Position numbers and translations under genes: made by a program. The notes beneath the pieces were generated by a model. That model was given only the letters and a program-made list of their open reading frames with translations. It did not search any database and was not told the origin of the DNA. From NCBI GenBank assembly GCA_014896455.1, contig JADBKJ010000024.1, positions 1-64,000 of the forward strand: 64,000 nt of DNA, given 5' to 3'. Below, one piece after another: positions 10,172-18,151 of this stretch (position 1 is its first letter; the number at the start of each line of letters is the position of its first letter). The DNA is from Thermoanaerobacter sp. (lineage in GTDB: Bacteria; Bacillota; Thermoanaerobacteria; Thermoanaerobacterales; Thermoanaerobacteraceae).

Positions 10172-11896
10172 TTACTTTAAAATATAGGCAGAGTTAGGTT
10201 GCAAATAAAGGAGATTTCCACTTCTTTTTAATTCCTTCATCTTTAAAATATCTTCTTTCCCTTCTGCTTCACTCAAAAATATCACTTCCTGCTTGCTACT
10301 GTTATTTAGTACAACAATTATTGATTTACCTTTGTATTCCCTCCTAAAAGCAAACACCCTTCCTATAGCATATAAAGTAGAGAAACTTCCGTATTTGAGC
10401 TCCTCATTTTCTCTCCTTATAGAAATCAACTTTTTATAGAAATTAAAAATACTTTTATTTTGCTTTTCCTCTTCCCATATCATGCATCTTCTGCAATCAG
10501 GGTCGTAATCTCCCACCATTCCTACCTCGTCCCCATAGTAAATATATGGAATTCCAACAAAGGTAAATTGAAATACTAATGCTAATTTCATTCTCGCAAC
10601 CATGCCATTAGCTAAAGTCAAAAACCTCTCAGTATCATGACTTCCTATTAAATTAAACATAACCCTATTTACACTATCCATATGCCTCATAAGTTGCTCT
10701 GTAATCATTGTATTAAAGCGAAAAGCACTTATTTTCCTTTTTGCAAAAAAGTCCACAACCGCATTTCTAAAAGGATAGTTCATTACACTGTCAAACTGAT
10801 CCCCTCTAAGCCAAGGAGAAGCATCATGCCAAACCTCTCCTACAATTATGGCCTCCGGTTTAGCTGCCTTTACAACTTCTCTAAACTTTCTCCAAAAATG
10901 ATGGTCTATCTCATTAGCAACATCCAGCCTCCAGCCGTCTATGTCCACTTCTTTAATCCAATATTCCGCTACTTCCAATAAATACTTCTGTACTTCTGGA
11001 TTTTTTGTCATAAGTTTTGGCATTCTCCATACAGTATCTGCAAAAGCTTCATAGGAAGGTTTTGGATGAGTTTTAATTGGCCATTCGTATATATTAAACC
11101 AATCCCAGTATTTTGATTTTTTACCATTTTTAATAACATCCTGAAATGCAAAAAAGTCATATCCGCAGTGATTAAAAACGGCATCAAATATGACTTTTAT
11201 GCCATTGTTATGGCATTTTTGCACAAGTTCTCTCGCTTTTTGCGTATCACCAAAGTGGGGGTCAATTGTATAATAATCAGTAGTATCATATTTGTGGGTG
11301 GAATGCGATAAAAATATGGGAGTTAAATAAATGGCATTTATACCCAAATCTTTTAAATAATCTATTTTATCTATTATTCCTTGCAAATCTCCTCCAAAGA
11401 AAGAATCTGCAGTAGGTTTTTCACCCCAGGGCTTTACATTTTCAGGGTCATTTGATTTATCGCCGTTATTAAACCTTTCAGGAAATATCTGATACACTAT
11501 GCAATCGCTTGTCCACTCTGGAGCAAAAAAAACATCCTTTTCTCCTATGTACGGGTAATGAAAAAATCCCCAAAACTGATTTTCTGGCCTTTTTTTGTAA
11601 AATCCTGTTTCTGTATAATATAACTTCTCGCCCCCCTCAGCTACCAAATAGAAAAAATACACAAACTTTTTATTAAGCTCTAAAATAGTCTCATAATAAT
11701 CAAATAACTCGTTGGTATGAGTTAATACCATTGGTTTTATTTTGAATTTTCCCAGCCAATCGTATCTATCTTTGTATAAAACATACACCCTATCTACATC
11801 AAATACAGCAGTCCTTAGCACTATTTTTAATTGATTTTCATTCAGTGGATATGCGAAAGGTATATCACTTTTATGAAATATAGCTTCTTTTATCAT
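10172..11896 (-). CDS. GH13 neopullulanase/cyclomaltodextrinase
   Basis: This 574-residue alpha-glucan hydrolase has no signal peptide, so it should act on imported dextrins in the cytoplasm. An N-terminal beta-sandwich (about residues 1-120), typical of the neopullulanase/cyclomaltodextrinase subfamily, precedes the barrel. Catalytic regions are visible: VIFDAVFNHCG, DGWRLDVANEI (nucleophile Asp), IIVGEVWHD (acid/base Glu) and LIGSHDTERFL (third Asp). It follows the RodZ-like gene by 13 bp and is probably cotranscribed with it, ending at the terminator at 10101. It likely works with the secreted amylase at 15411, which would supply oligosaccharides. The exact specificity (cyclodextrin or pullulan) is not readable. 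Confidence 0.92.
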   Translation of the reverse strand: MIKEAIFHKSDIPFAYPLNENQLKIVLRTAVFDVDRVYVLYKDRYDWLGKFKIKPMVLTHTNELFDYYETILELNKKFVYFFYLVAEGGEKLYYTETGFYKKRPENQFWGFFHYPYIGEKDVFFAPEWTSDCIVYQIFPERFNNGDKSNDPENVKPWGEKPTADSFFGGDLQGIIDKIDYLKDLGINAIYLTPIFLSHSTHKYDTTDYYTIDPHFGDTQKARELVQKCHNNGIKVIFDAVFNHCGYDFFAFQDVIKNGKKSKYWDWFNIYEWPIKTHPKPSYEAFADTVWRMPKLMTKNPEVQKYLLEVAEYWIKEVDIDGWRLDVANEIDHHFWRKFREVVKAAKPEAIIVGEVWHDASPWLRGDQFDSVMNYPFRNAVVDFFAKRKISAFRFNTMITEQLMRHMDSVNRVMFNLIGSHDTERFLTLANGMVARMKLALVFQFTFVGIPYIYYGDEVGMVGDYDPDCRRCMIWEEEKQNKSIFNFYKKLISIRRENEELKYGSFSTLYAIGRVFAFRREYKGKSIIVVLNNSSKQEVIFLSEAEGKEDILKMKELKRSGNLLYLQPNSAYILK

Positions 11897-11909
11897 ATCT
11901 TTCCCCTTT

Positions 11910-12719
11910 CTATGTATGTATATTTATTGTGACTGTTGACGGTGTTTGCACTGTTGGTAGCTCCTCACCATCCACAGTTATTTTAACAGCTGGCGGATAG
12001 CCCATCAAGATAGTAATACTATCTTTTACATCAAAAATTTTAGACATATCCTTTGTCATAAGGCCTTCATAAACGACATTTCCATCTACTTTTACACTAA
12101 ACCAACATTTTTCACCAGGTACGCTTATTTCTACTTTATAACTTTCTCCAAAGGGAACAACTTTATATTCTATTTTTTTAGAAGTCTCTGCTATTTTTTC
12201 AATCGACGTCTTTGCTGTAGATTGAGAAACATTGCTTTCCTGTGAAGGATTTGTTTTGTCTTCCGAAATTGCTGAAGCTTCACTTTGATTTTGTTGATTT
12301 TGTTGTGGAATTGGTGCAAGTCCTTTTTTAACTTGATTTAGAAAATAGTAAAAACTGTATCCTATAACACCTATTATTAAAACAGTAACTATTGCTTTTT
12401 TTAAAGTCAAAAAAAATTGTGAAAAATCTCTCCTCTCTTTTTTGTAAGATGTAGTCTCTATATTAGGTATGGCTTCCTCCTCTTTTTCCTGAAACAAATA
12501 TTCATACTTTTTCACCAACTCATTGCCATCTAACCCTAAAGCCTCAGCGTAACTTTTCACAAAGCCCTTGGCATATACAAGTGCAGGCATTACACTAAAA
12601 TCTCCATCTTCAATAGCTTTCAAATAGCGTGTTCGTATTTTAGTTATTTCTTGAATTTCTTCAAGTGTCAATCCCTTTTTAATTCTTTCACTTTTTAAAA
12701 ATTCTCCCAATTCATTCAT
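11910..12719 (-). CDS. RodZ-like membrane protein with HTH
   Basis: The 269-residue protein has an Xre-type helix-turn-helix (LKSERIKKGLTLEEIQEITK, then RTRYLKAIEDGDF). A charged linker, one membrane segment (AIVTVLIIGVIGYSFYYFL, near residue 120), a Ser/Gln-rich spacer and a C-terminal DUF4115-type beta domain follow. This is the layout of RodZ, which links MreB to the cell wall in rod-shaped cells. The ATG at 12719 is preferred over a GTG three codons earlier because AAGGGGTG lies just upstream of it. Its cotranscription with a glycosidase is odd for a cell-shape gene. Confidence 0.82.
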   Translation of the reverse strand: MNELGEFLKSERIKKGLTLEEIQEITKIRTRYLKAIEDGDFSVMPALVYAKGFVKSYAEALGLDGNELVKKYEYLFQEKEEEAIPNIETTSYKKERRDFSQFFLTLKKAIVTVLIIGVIGYSFYYFLNQVKKGLAPIPQQNQQNQSEASAISEDKTNPSQESNVSQSTAKTSIEKIAETSKKIEYKVVPFGESYKVEISVPGEKCWFSVKVDGNVVYEGLMTKDMSKIFDVKDSITILMGYPPAVKITVDGEELPTVQTPSTVTINIHT

Positions 12720-12794
12720 ACCTATCACCCCTTACTAACCATCCACTTATTATATATTCCACACAAAATACATTTTTCCTTCATTATTTTCGGA

Positions 12795-12840
12795 AAAATA
12801 AAAATTAAAAGGATGATTTCAGCAAATTACCTCCATCCTT
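12795..12840 (-). terminator. Terminator overlapping the end of the COG3581-type gene
   Basis: On the minus strand AAGGATG pairs with CATCCTT across an 18-base loop that contains the stop codon, followed by TTAATTTTTATTTTT. Confidence 0.65.
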
Positions 12841-13895
12841 TTTCTATACAAAAGATCCACAAAAGCTTCCAAACGGGTTTGGTAACCTGCTTGCCCAGTG
12901 TTTTCATCATATACTAAAGACATTACTGGAATATTGTAATCTCGGCTAATTTTTGCAATTATTCCTTGAGCTACTATTTCAGGGGTGCAGGTAAAGGGAA
13001 GTATGTGAATCACACCATCATAATTTAGTTTAGCATATTTTACGGTATTTGCAACAGTGTTGAGACCATGTCCTCCTATATCTCTTTCTAAATATCCTCT
13101 TGCGTTTTTCTTAAACTCCATCCTTTGAGGCAATTTAAAAGCACTGTTAATTAGATAGTCTGAAAGATATTCTGTTTTTGTAACTTCCACTCCCAATTCA
13201 TTTAAAGATTTGCTAATATCCATATTAGTAAAGGGTTCTAATAGCATATAAATTTCTCCCACTAGTGCTACTTTAAGCTGTATTTTCCTGCGTACATTTG
13301 CATTTTCCTTTATTTTTTTCATAGCCTCTGATACTATTTTGTCCACTTCTTTGCCATTTTGAGCTTTTTCTAGCTTTTTCATATATTCTTCATATATTTT
13401 TGTAGTTACACCTGGTTTATCTTCATGGGCTCTTAACTTTAATAAAAACTTTTCTAATTTATCAGCCGCTATCATTTTTTTCACTGCAAATACAAAAGAT
13501 TTTAAAGCCGTTTTTCCATCTACATTAGGAAAATATGAAGCTAATTCTTTTAAAAAGTCTATTAACCTGCCATGGGGTGGATCAACAATTATCATTTTAA
13601 AGTCATAGCCCAAATCTTTTAATATCTCTCTTTGCACTTGACCGTAATACCCAAATCTGCAGGGCCCAATTCCACCTAACATTATAATCGTATCTGCTCC
13701 CCTATCAAGAGCCTCAATAAAATTTCCGACATTGATTTTAAAGGGTAAACATGCAAATTCATGAGAATTTCTAACTCCTAATGTCAAGGTTTTATTAGTA
13801 GAAGGTGGTGGGTCTATCACTTCTACCCCGATTCCTTCAAACATCGTTTTTAAAATCATATTTAAAGAACCCATGTGGGGATAAGTAATTTTCAT
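12819..13895 (-). CDS. Acyl-CoA dehydratase activase-related protein (COG3581 type)
   Basis: This 358-residue protein resembles the C-terminal portion of large 2-hydroxyacyl-CoA dehydratase activase-related proteins. It has family cysteines in SHEFACLPFKINVGN, GGIGPCRFGYYG and LPFTCTPEIVAQG that could bind an iron-sulfur cluster, and a C-terminal YDENTGQAGYQTRLEAF. No membrane segment or signal peptide is present. It overlaps the upstream paralogue (13892-14881) by 4 bp, so the two are translationally coupled and probably form a complex. No activase ATPase or dehydratase subunits are nearby, so the substrate is unknown. Confidence 0.82.
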   Translation of the reverse strand: MKITYPHMGSLNMILKTMFEGIGVEVIDPPPSTNKTLTLGVRNSHEFACLPFKINVGNFIEALDRGADTIIMLGGIGPCRFGYYGQVQREILKDLGYDFKMIIVDPPHGRLIDFLKELASYFPNVDGKTALKSFVFAVKKMIAADKLEKFLLKLRAHEDKPGVTTKIYEEYMKKLEKAQNGKEVDKIVSEAMKKIKENANVRRKIQLKVALVGEIYMLLEPFTNMDISKSLNELGVEVTKTEYLSDYLINSAFKLPQRMEFKKNARGYLERDIGGHGLNTVANTVKYAKLNYDGVIHILPFTCTPEIVAQGIIAKISRDYNIPVMSLVYDENTGQAGYQTRLEAFVDLLYRKRMEVIC

Positions 13896-14881
13896 ACCAT
13901 CACCGCCTTTTTATTAAATCTTAAAAGGTCTGTAAAGGCCTCCAACCTCGTCATAATGCCAGCCTCTCCAGAATGTTCATCAATTGTAATTAACATAAAG
14001 GGTACCTCCTTCTCTCTTTTAAAAATCCTCTCCAACAGTTCTTCTGTCATAGAATTAGGTCCACATCCAAAAGCAGAAACCATAATTACCCCATCTACAT
14101 TCTTTTGTTTTAAAAAATATAATCCCGCTCCCAAAATATCTCTTTCATAGTTCCAAAACATTTCTTTTGAAAGCATTGATGCTCCTTCTAATATTAGATC
14201 TTTCTGTAGCATTTCCATGGTATAAACTTGTGCTCCCATGTTTTTTAGCTTCTCAATAATCCCCATACTTATGTATTCATCCATAATATCATAAGGATGA
14301 GCAATGACGGCTATTTTAAGGTCATAATTACTTTCTTCTTTTACCAAATTCTTTCCTTCCCAAACTTTTAAAGCTTCTAAATTGGTAAGGCCTTCTTTCA
14401 ACAAACTCTCGAACTTTTTTTGTTGGTGGGTAGCCTCAAAATAAGCTTTTAAAGATTGGTCTTTAGTCTTCCCAAACATCCTACCAACTTTTATAAATTC
14501 ATTTTGAGTAAATTCATCGTTATTTTTATAATAATTAATCTCAATATCTATAATAGGTGGTAAATCACCAATTAAGCTTTTTATAAAATCTGGCAGTCCT
14601 AAAAACTTTGAACAAAGGTATTTTTTTCTTTCTACACTTACAATCCTCGGAATAAATATATAATCAACATCTTTTTCTTTTAAATTTATCACATGTCCTA
14701 CATAAGTTTTAACAGGAAGACAAGCATCTTCAACACAGTTTTTTACTCCTTCATCAAGAATTTTTTTATTTGTATCCTGGGAAAACACTACTTTTGCTCC
14801 CACACCTTCAAAAAAAGTCTTCCACATTGGATAAAAATTGTAATATAAAAGTCCTTTAGGTATTCCTACAGTCTTGCTCAT
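13892..14881 (-). CDS. DUF2229-type activase-related protein (COG3580 type)
   Basis: The 329-residue protein starts MSKTVGIPKGLLYYNFYPMW, the signature of DUF2229 proteins related to 2-hydroxyglutaryl-CoA dehydratase activators. Conserved cysteines sit in CVEDACLPVKTYVGH and SAFGCGPNSM, and ITIDEHSGEAGIMTRLEAFTD closes the protein. It is a distant paralogue of the gene it overlaps at 13892, sharing the ACLP, GVG and GxAGxxTRLEAF patterns. In many Firmicutes these two modules are parts of one much larger protein that also carries the ATPase; here they are separate and the ATPase is absent. The function is not established. Confidence 0.82.
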   Translation of the reverse strand: MSKTVGIPKGLLYYNFYPMWKTFFEGVGAKVVFSQDTNKKILDEGVKNCVEDACLPVKTYVGHVINLKEKDVDYIFIPRIVSVERKKYLCSKFLGLPDFIKSLIGDLPPIIDIEINYYKNNDEFTQNEFIKVGRMFGKTKDQSLKAYFEATHQQKKFESLLKEGLTNLEALKVWEGKNLVKEESNYDLKIAVIAHPYDIMDEYISMGIIEKLKNMGAQVYTMEMLQKDLILEGASMLSKEMFWNYERDILGAGLYFLKQKNVDGVIMVSAFGCGPNSMTEELLERIFKREKEVPFMLITIDEHSGEAGIMTRLEAFTDLLRFNKKAVMV

Positions 14882-14939
14882 TTTTGACCTCCTTTAAAAG
14901 CAAATACATATTTATTTTTGCCATAAGTTTTTATTTATA

Positions 14940-14974
14940 TACAAAAATAAAAATACCGGAAATAATCCGGTATT
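14940..14974 (-). terminator. Terminator left of the foldback element
   Basis: On the minus strand AATACCGGA pairs perfectly with TCCGGTATT and is followed by TTTATTTTTG. It would end transcripts from the amylase and lipoprotein-stump region before the DUF2229 gene. Confidence 0.85.
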
Positions 14975-14978
14975 TTCG

Positions 14979-15243
14979 CAGTTTGTTGACAAAGTTAAAA
15001 AATATTCAAAGGAGATATTTTGCATCGTCGCTCCGATGTTCCAAAGCGACAAAACTAAAGCTCGACCTTCGGGCTCCGGCAGGGTACCGGGCACAATCGG
15101 CCTCCTTGCCTCAGGTGCCCGCCTTCGCCATCCATGGCTTCGGCCCTGCCTCCACCCTCAGTCTCGCTAAGTTTTGTTACCGCTTTGTAACAAGTCGCAC
15201 CGATTGCAAAATATCTCCTTTGCGAAAGTTTGTCTACAGTCTG
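14979..15243 (+). repeat. Foldback (MITE-like) element, complete copy 1
   Basis: This 265-bp element is visibly richer in G and C than its surroundings. Its ends, CAGTTTGTTGACAAAGTT and (reverse complement of the right end) CAGACTGTAGACAAACTTTC, are imperfect inverted repeats. The similarity continues inwards for about 85 bp on each side (AAAGGAGATATTTTGCA, then AAAGCG..ACAAAACT). There is no transposase and no convincing gene. It sits between two different stem-loops, at 14952-14974 and 15244-15266. Confidence 0.9.
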
Positions 15244-15354
15244 AGAGAGTATACGAAATACTCTCTTTTTGCTGCCGCCACAACCTGTTAAAGCAGCTGA
15301 CAAAACGAATACCATCACAGTCAGCAATGCAATTATTTTTGTGTACTTCTTCAT
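15244..15354 (-). pseudogene. Lipoprotein gene stump: signal peptide only
   Basis: A strong AGGAGG site precedes an ATG at 15354 and a textbook lipoprotein signal: MKKYTK, a hydrophobic run, then the lipobox SAALTGCGGSKK. Right after the two lysines the sequence turns into a stem-loop (15244-15266) and then the foldback element, so the mature protein is missing. Its position after a secreted amylase suggests it was the binding protein of a sugar or maltodextrin importer, but nothing of that domain remains. Loss probably came with insertion of, or recombination at, the repeat. Confidence 0.8.
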
Positions 15355-15410
15355 ACAAATCCTCCTCTTAATTTTTAATTTTATTATAATTTTGGGAAAA
15401 ACCCAAAATC

Positions 15411-16991
15411 TTATTTCACTTTTACATTTGTCCATATGCTTACACTGTCTTTAGGTAAAGTTATACTTAAAATGTTGTTTTCACTATTTCCTCTTTCAAC
15501 TTTTAAATTAACTCCTTCTAATAAACCCTTTAAATAATCGCTGTATTTGCCTTTTCGAAGAGAAGTCTCTATATTTTTTACAGTAGTCTCTTCTCCTTTA
15601 TTTATTGCAACTACAACTATGTCTTTCCTATATTGCCTCTCATAGATATAAACATCATTACTAACATACCTTGCTACAGTCTTCCCATACTGTAACGCCT
15701 GTGTAGCCTTGCGCAAGTTTGACAATTCTCTAATTAAAACATAAGCCGTAGTATTCTCCTCAAACTTTTCCATCATTGGCCTATTGTAAGGGTCATTTCC
15801 GCCATTTGTGTCATTATGCAAATACTGTTCTGTCCCATAATATATAGCCGGAATCCCACGAGATGTCATTATAAACGCAATAGCTTCATGCAATTTGTTC
15901 TTATCATCATTGACTGATAAAAACCTCGGCATATCGTGATTGTCCACAAAAGTAACCAACTTATAAGGATTATCATAATCTTTATTTGTCTCTTCAATAG
16001 TATCATTCAATCTGTCAAAGCTATAACCTTTTTCAAAAACATCCTTTATCGCATTGTTGAGCATAAAATCCAATACAGAAAAACCACTCATATTGGCAAA
16101 TTGAATATTATAACCGTACAAAGGATCAGTGGGACCGTTTAACATCCACTCGCCAAAAAGAATAGCATCTTTTTTAACGCCGTATATGGTATCAGCAAAA
16201 CTTTTTACCCATTCCATAGGCATATGCTTTACTGCATCTAGCCTTACCCCATCAATTCCATGACTAAACCATAACTTGATAGAATCCTTTAAATACTTGT
16301 CAACAATAGGATTACTTTGATCAAGGTCCGCAAGGTCAAACAAATTTTTATCCTGCAAGTCCTTTAAATTGTTCCAGTTGGTAATTCCACCATTATGATG
16401 AAAAAGTTTATTGACATCATTGCTATAAGTTCCCAATAATTTCCCATCGCTATAAAGTGCACCGTTTTCAGCAAAGTCAGGATTGTTTTCATCTGCAGGA
16501 CTCGTATGATTTGGAGCAAAATCTAATATAACTTTTATCCCATTAGCATGAGCAGTCTTTACAAAATTGTCAAAGTCCTCCCATGTACCAAAATGTTCTT
16601 CTACTCTTTTAAAGTCCCTTGCCCAATATCCGTGATAAGGTGCATTTATTTCGCCATTATATATTGCCTGTTTGTTGATGTTGTCTACAACAGGAGAAAT
16701 CCAAATAGCTGTTACTCCCATCCCTTTTATATATGGAATTTTTTCTGTCAGTCCCTTTAAATCTCCGCCCCAATACATTTTCCAATTAGTATGTGTTGGG
16801 TCAAGCATACCTTTGCTTACTTCTGGGTCATCGTTGGACTTATCCCCATTGTAAAACCTATCTATCATAACCTGATATATTACATCCGATTCAGCGGAAT
16901 TATTAGAACTAGTCTCTTTAATACCACAACTGGTCAGCAATAAAGAAAAGACTAAAATTATTGCCGCAAATAGCTTTACATTCTTTCCCAT
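15411..16991 (-). CDS. Alpha-amylase, GH13 lipoprotein
   Basis: This 526-residue glycoside hydrolase is probably tethered outside the membrane: the signal ends in a lipobox LLLTSC at about residue 22. The mature enzyme starts VIYQVMIDRFYNGD, as in bacterial amylases and cyclodextrin glucanotransferases, but lacks the D and E domains of the latter. Catalytic regions are VILDFAPNHT, GIDGVRLDAVKHM (nucleophile), ILFGEWM (acid/base) and TFVDNHDMPRF. It has its own promoter and three operator-like elements at 17029-17138, so it is probably sugar-regulated. A lipoprotein stump follows it. The ATG at 16991 is chosen because AAGGGGGAAAGTG precedes it. Confidence 0.92.
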   Translation of the reverse strand: MGKNVKLFAAIILVFSLLLTSCGIKETSSNNSAESDVIYQVMIDRFYNGDKSNDDPEVSKGMLDPTHTNWKMYWGGDLKGLTEKIPYIKGMGVTAIWISPVVDNINKQAIYNGEINAPYHGYWARDFKRVEEHFGTWEDFDNFVKTAHANGIKVILDFAPNHTSPADENNPDFAENGALYSDGKLLGTYSNDVNKLFHHNGGITNWNNLKDLQDKNLFDLADLDQSNPIVDKYLKDSIKLWFSHGIDGVRLDAVKHMPMEWVKSFADTIYGVKKDAILFGEWMLNGPTDPLYGYNIQFANMSGFSVLDFMLNNAIKDVFEKGYSFDRLNDTIEETNKDYDNPYKLVTFVDNHDMPRFLSVNDDKNKLHEAIAFIMTSRGIPAIYYGTEQYLHNDTNGGNDPYNRPMMEKFEENTTAYVLIRELSNLRKATQALQYGKTVARYVSNDVYIYERQYRKDIVVVAINKGEETTVKNIETSLRKGKYSDYLKGLLEGVNLKVERGNSENNILSITLPKDSVSIWTNVKVK

Positions 16992-17028
16992 CACTTTCCC
17001 CCTTACAAGTGATTGCCAATATATTACA

Positions 17029-17094
17029 GCAATCGCTTTCTTAAAATGTATTTTTTAAAAGCGCCTAATTGCAACAGTGTTGCAATCGCTTGCG
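17029..17094 (-). promoter_or_regulatory. cre/LacI-family operator cluster of the amylase gene
   Basis: Two copies of GCAATCGCTT (17029-17040 and 17081-17094) match the catabolite-response consensus WTGNAANCGNWNNCW with few mismatches. Next to the second, and overlapping it, is the palindrome ATTGCAACAGTGTTGCAAT (17068-17086). All lie just downstream of the -10 box, where a bound CcpA- or MalR-type repressor would block transcription. Confidence 0.65.
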
Positions 17095-17109
17095 CTTGTT
17101 TCCAATATT

Positions 17110-17138
17110 ATTGTATATCTTAATTTAACAAATGTCAA
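17110..17138 (-). promoter_or_regulatory. Amylase promoter
   Basis: On the minus strand TTGACA and TACAAT are separated by exactly 17 bp, a near-perfect vegetative promoter, with the operator cluster right after it. Confidence 0.85.
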
Positions 17139-17175
17139 TATGTTTTTTTGTACAACATAGACTAAAATTCCTCGT

Positions 17176-18150
17176 TTACTTAAGCAGACTTACAATTACT
17201 TCTGCAAGCTTTTGCTCATCGTGCCTTATAAATTCCTTTTTTAAAGCTACTAAATTTTCCTCTACAACTTTAATTCCCATACTTTCTAACTGATTTTTAT
17301 CGTATTCAACAGGTTGTGACATGTCTTTTATATAGCGCTCCATATAATCATGGGGAATTTCGCCATTGTTGACAATAATGTAATCTAGAGATTTAAGCCC
17401 ATGTTCAAAAAGAGCCTTCACATGGTCACAAGCAGTATAGCCCAAAGTCTCTCCTGGCTGTGTCATGATATTGCAAACATAAATTTTAACCGCTTTGGAA
17501 GCTTCAATGGCATCACACACACCATCTACCAAAAGATTAGGAATTACACTCGTATATAAACTTCCAGGACCTAATACAATGGCATCAGCATTTAATATAT
17601 TCACTAACACTTCTTCAAAAGGCTCTGCATGAGAAGGTTCAAGATATATTCTCTTTATCTTACTGTTTTCTTTTTGCTGTAAAACAGGAATTTGCGATTC
17701 CCCTTTAATGATAGTTCCGTTTTCAAGCTCTGCTACAAGCCTTACATCATCAAGAGTTACAGGAATAACTTTTCCAGATACAGCAAGCACATCACTCATC
17801 TTTTTTACAGCTTCTTCAAAATTTTTAGAAATACCTATCATGGCTGCCAAAAACAAATTCCCAAAATTTTGACCTTTTAACATTCCCTCAGTAAACCTGT
17901 ACTGCAAAAGTTGTTCCATTGTAGGCTCTGTATTTGCTAAAGCCAGTATACAATTTCTTATATCTCCAGGCGGCAGTATTCCTAAATCCTGTCTTAGGAT
18001 TCCCGAGCCGCCGCCATCATCTGCTACTGTAACTACCGCAGTAATATTGGTTGTATAAAGTTTTAATCCTCTTAGCATAGTAGAAAGCCCTGTACCTCCA
18101 CCAACAGCAACAATATGAAGTCCCCCTTTAAAATTATTTTTCATAATCAT
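17176..18150 (-). CDS. yvcK: YvcK/gluconeogenesis factor family protein
   Basis: This 324-residue CofD-like protein has GGGTGLSTMLRGLK at the N terminus, VADDGGGSG, GDIRNCILAL and the IVLGPGSLYTS-type loop (AIVLGPGSLYTSVIPN). YvcK binds UDP-sugars in Bacillus and is needed for normal cell shape on gluconeogenic carbon sources. It follows rapZ by 1 bp and is clearly in the same operon. The usual next gene, whiA, has been displaced; a strong sugar-regulated promoter lies 37 bp downstream instead. Confidence 0.95.
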   Translation of the reverse strand: MIMKNNFKGGLHIVAVGGGTGLSTMLRGLKLYTTNITAVVTVADDGGGSGILRQDLGILPPGDIRNCILALANTEPTMEQLLQYRFTEGMLKGQNFGNLFLAAMIGISKNFEEAVKKMSDVLAVSGKVIPVTLDDVRLVAELENGTIIKGESQIPVLQQKENSKIKRIYLEPSHAEPFEEVLVNILNADAIVLGPGSLYTSVIPNLLVDGVCDAIEASKAVKIYVCNIMTQPGETLGYTACDHVKALFEHGLKSLDYIIVNNGEIPHDYMERYIKDMSQPVEYDKNQLESMGIKVVEENLVALKKEFIRHDEQKLAEVIVSLLK

Positions 18151-18151
18151 A

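Noticed and set aside
15055-15435. A 126-residue lipoprotein reading through the foldback element
   Set aside because: Only the signal peptide resembles a real protein; the rest is translated repeat sequence, and the frame upstream of the ATG is non-coding.
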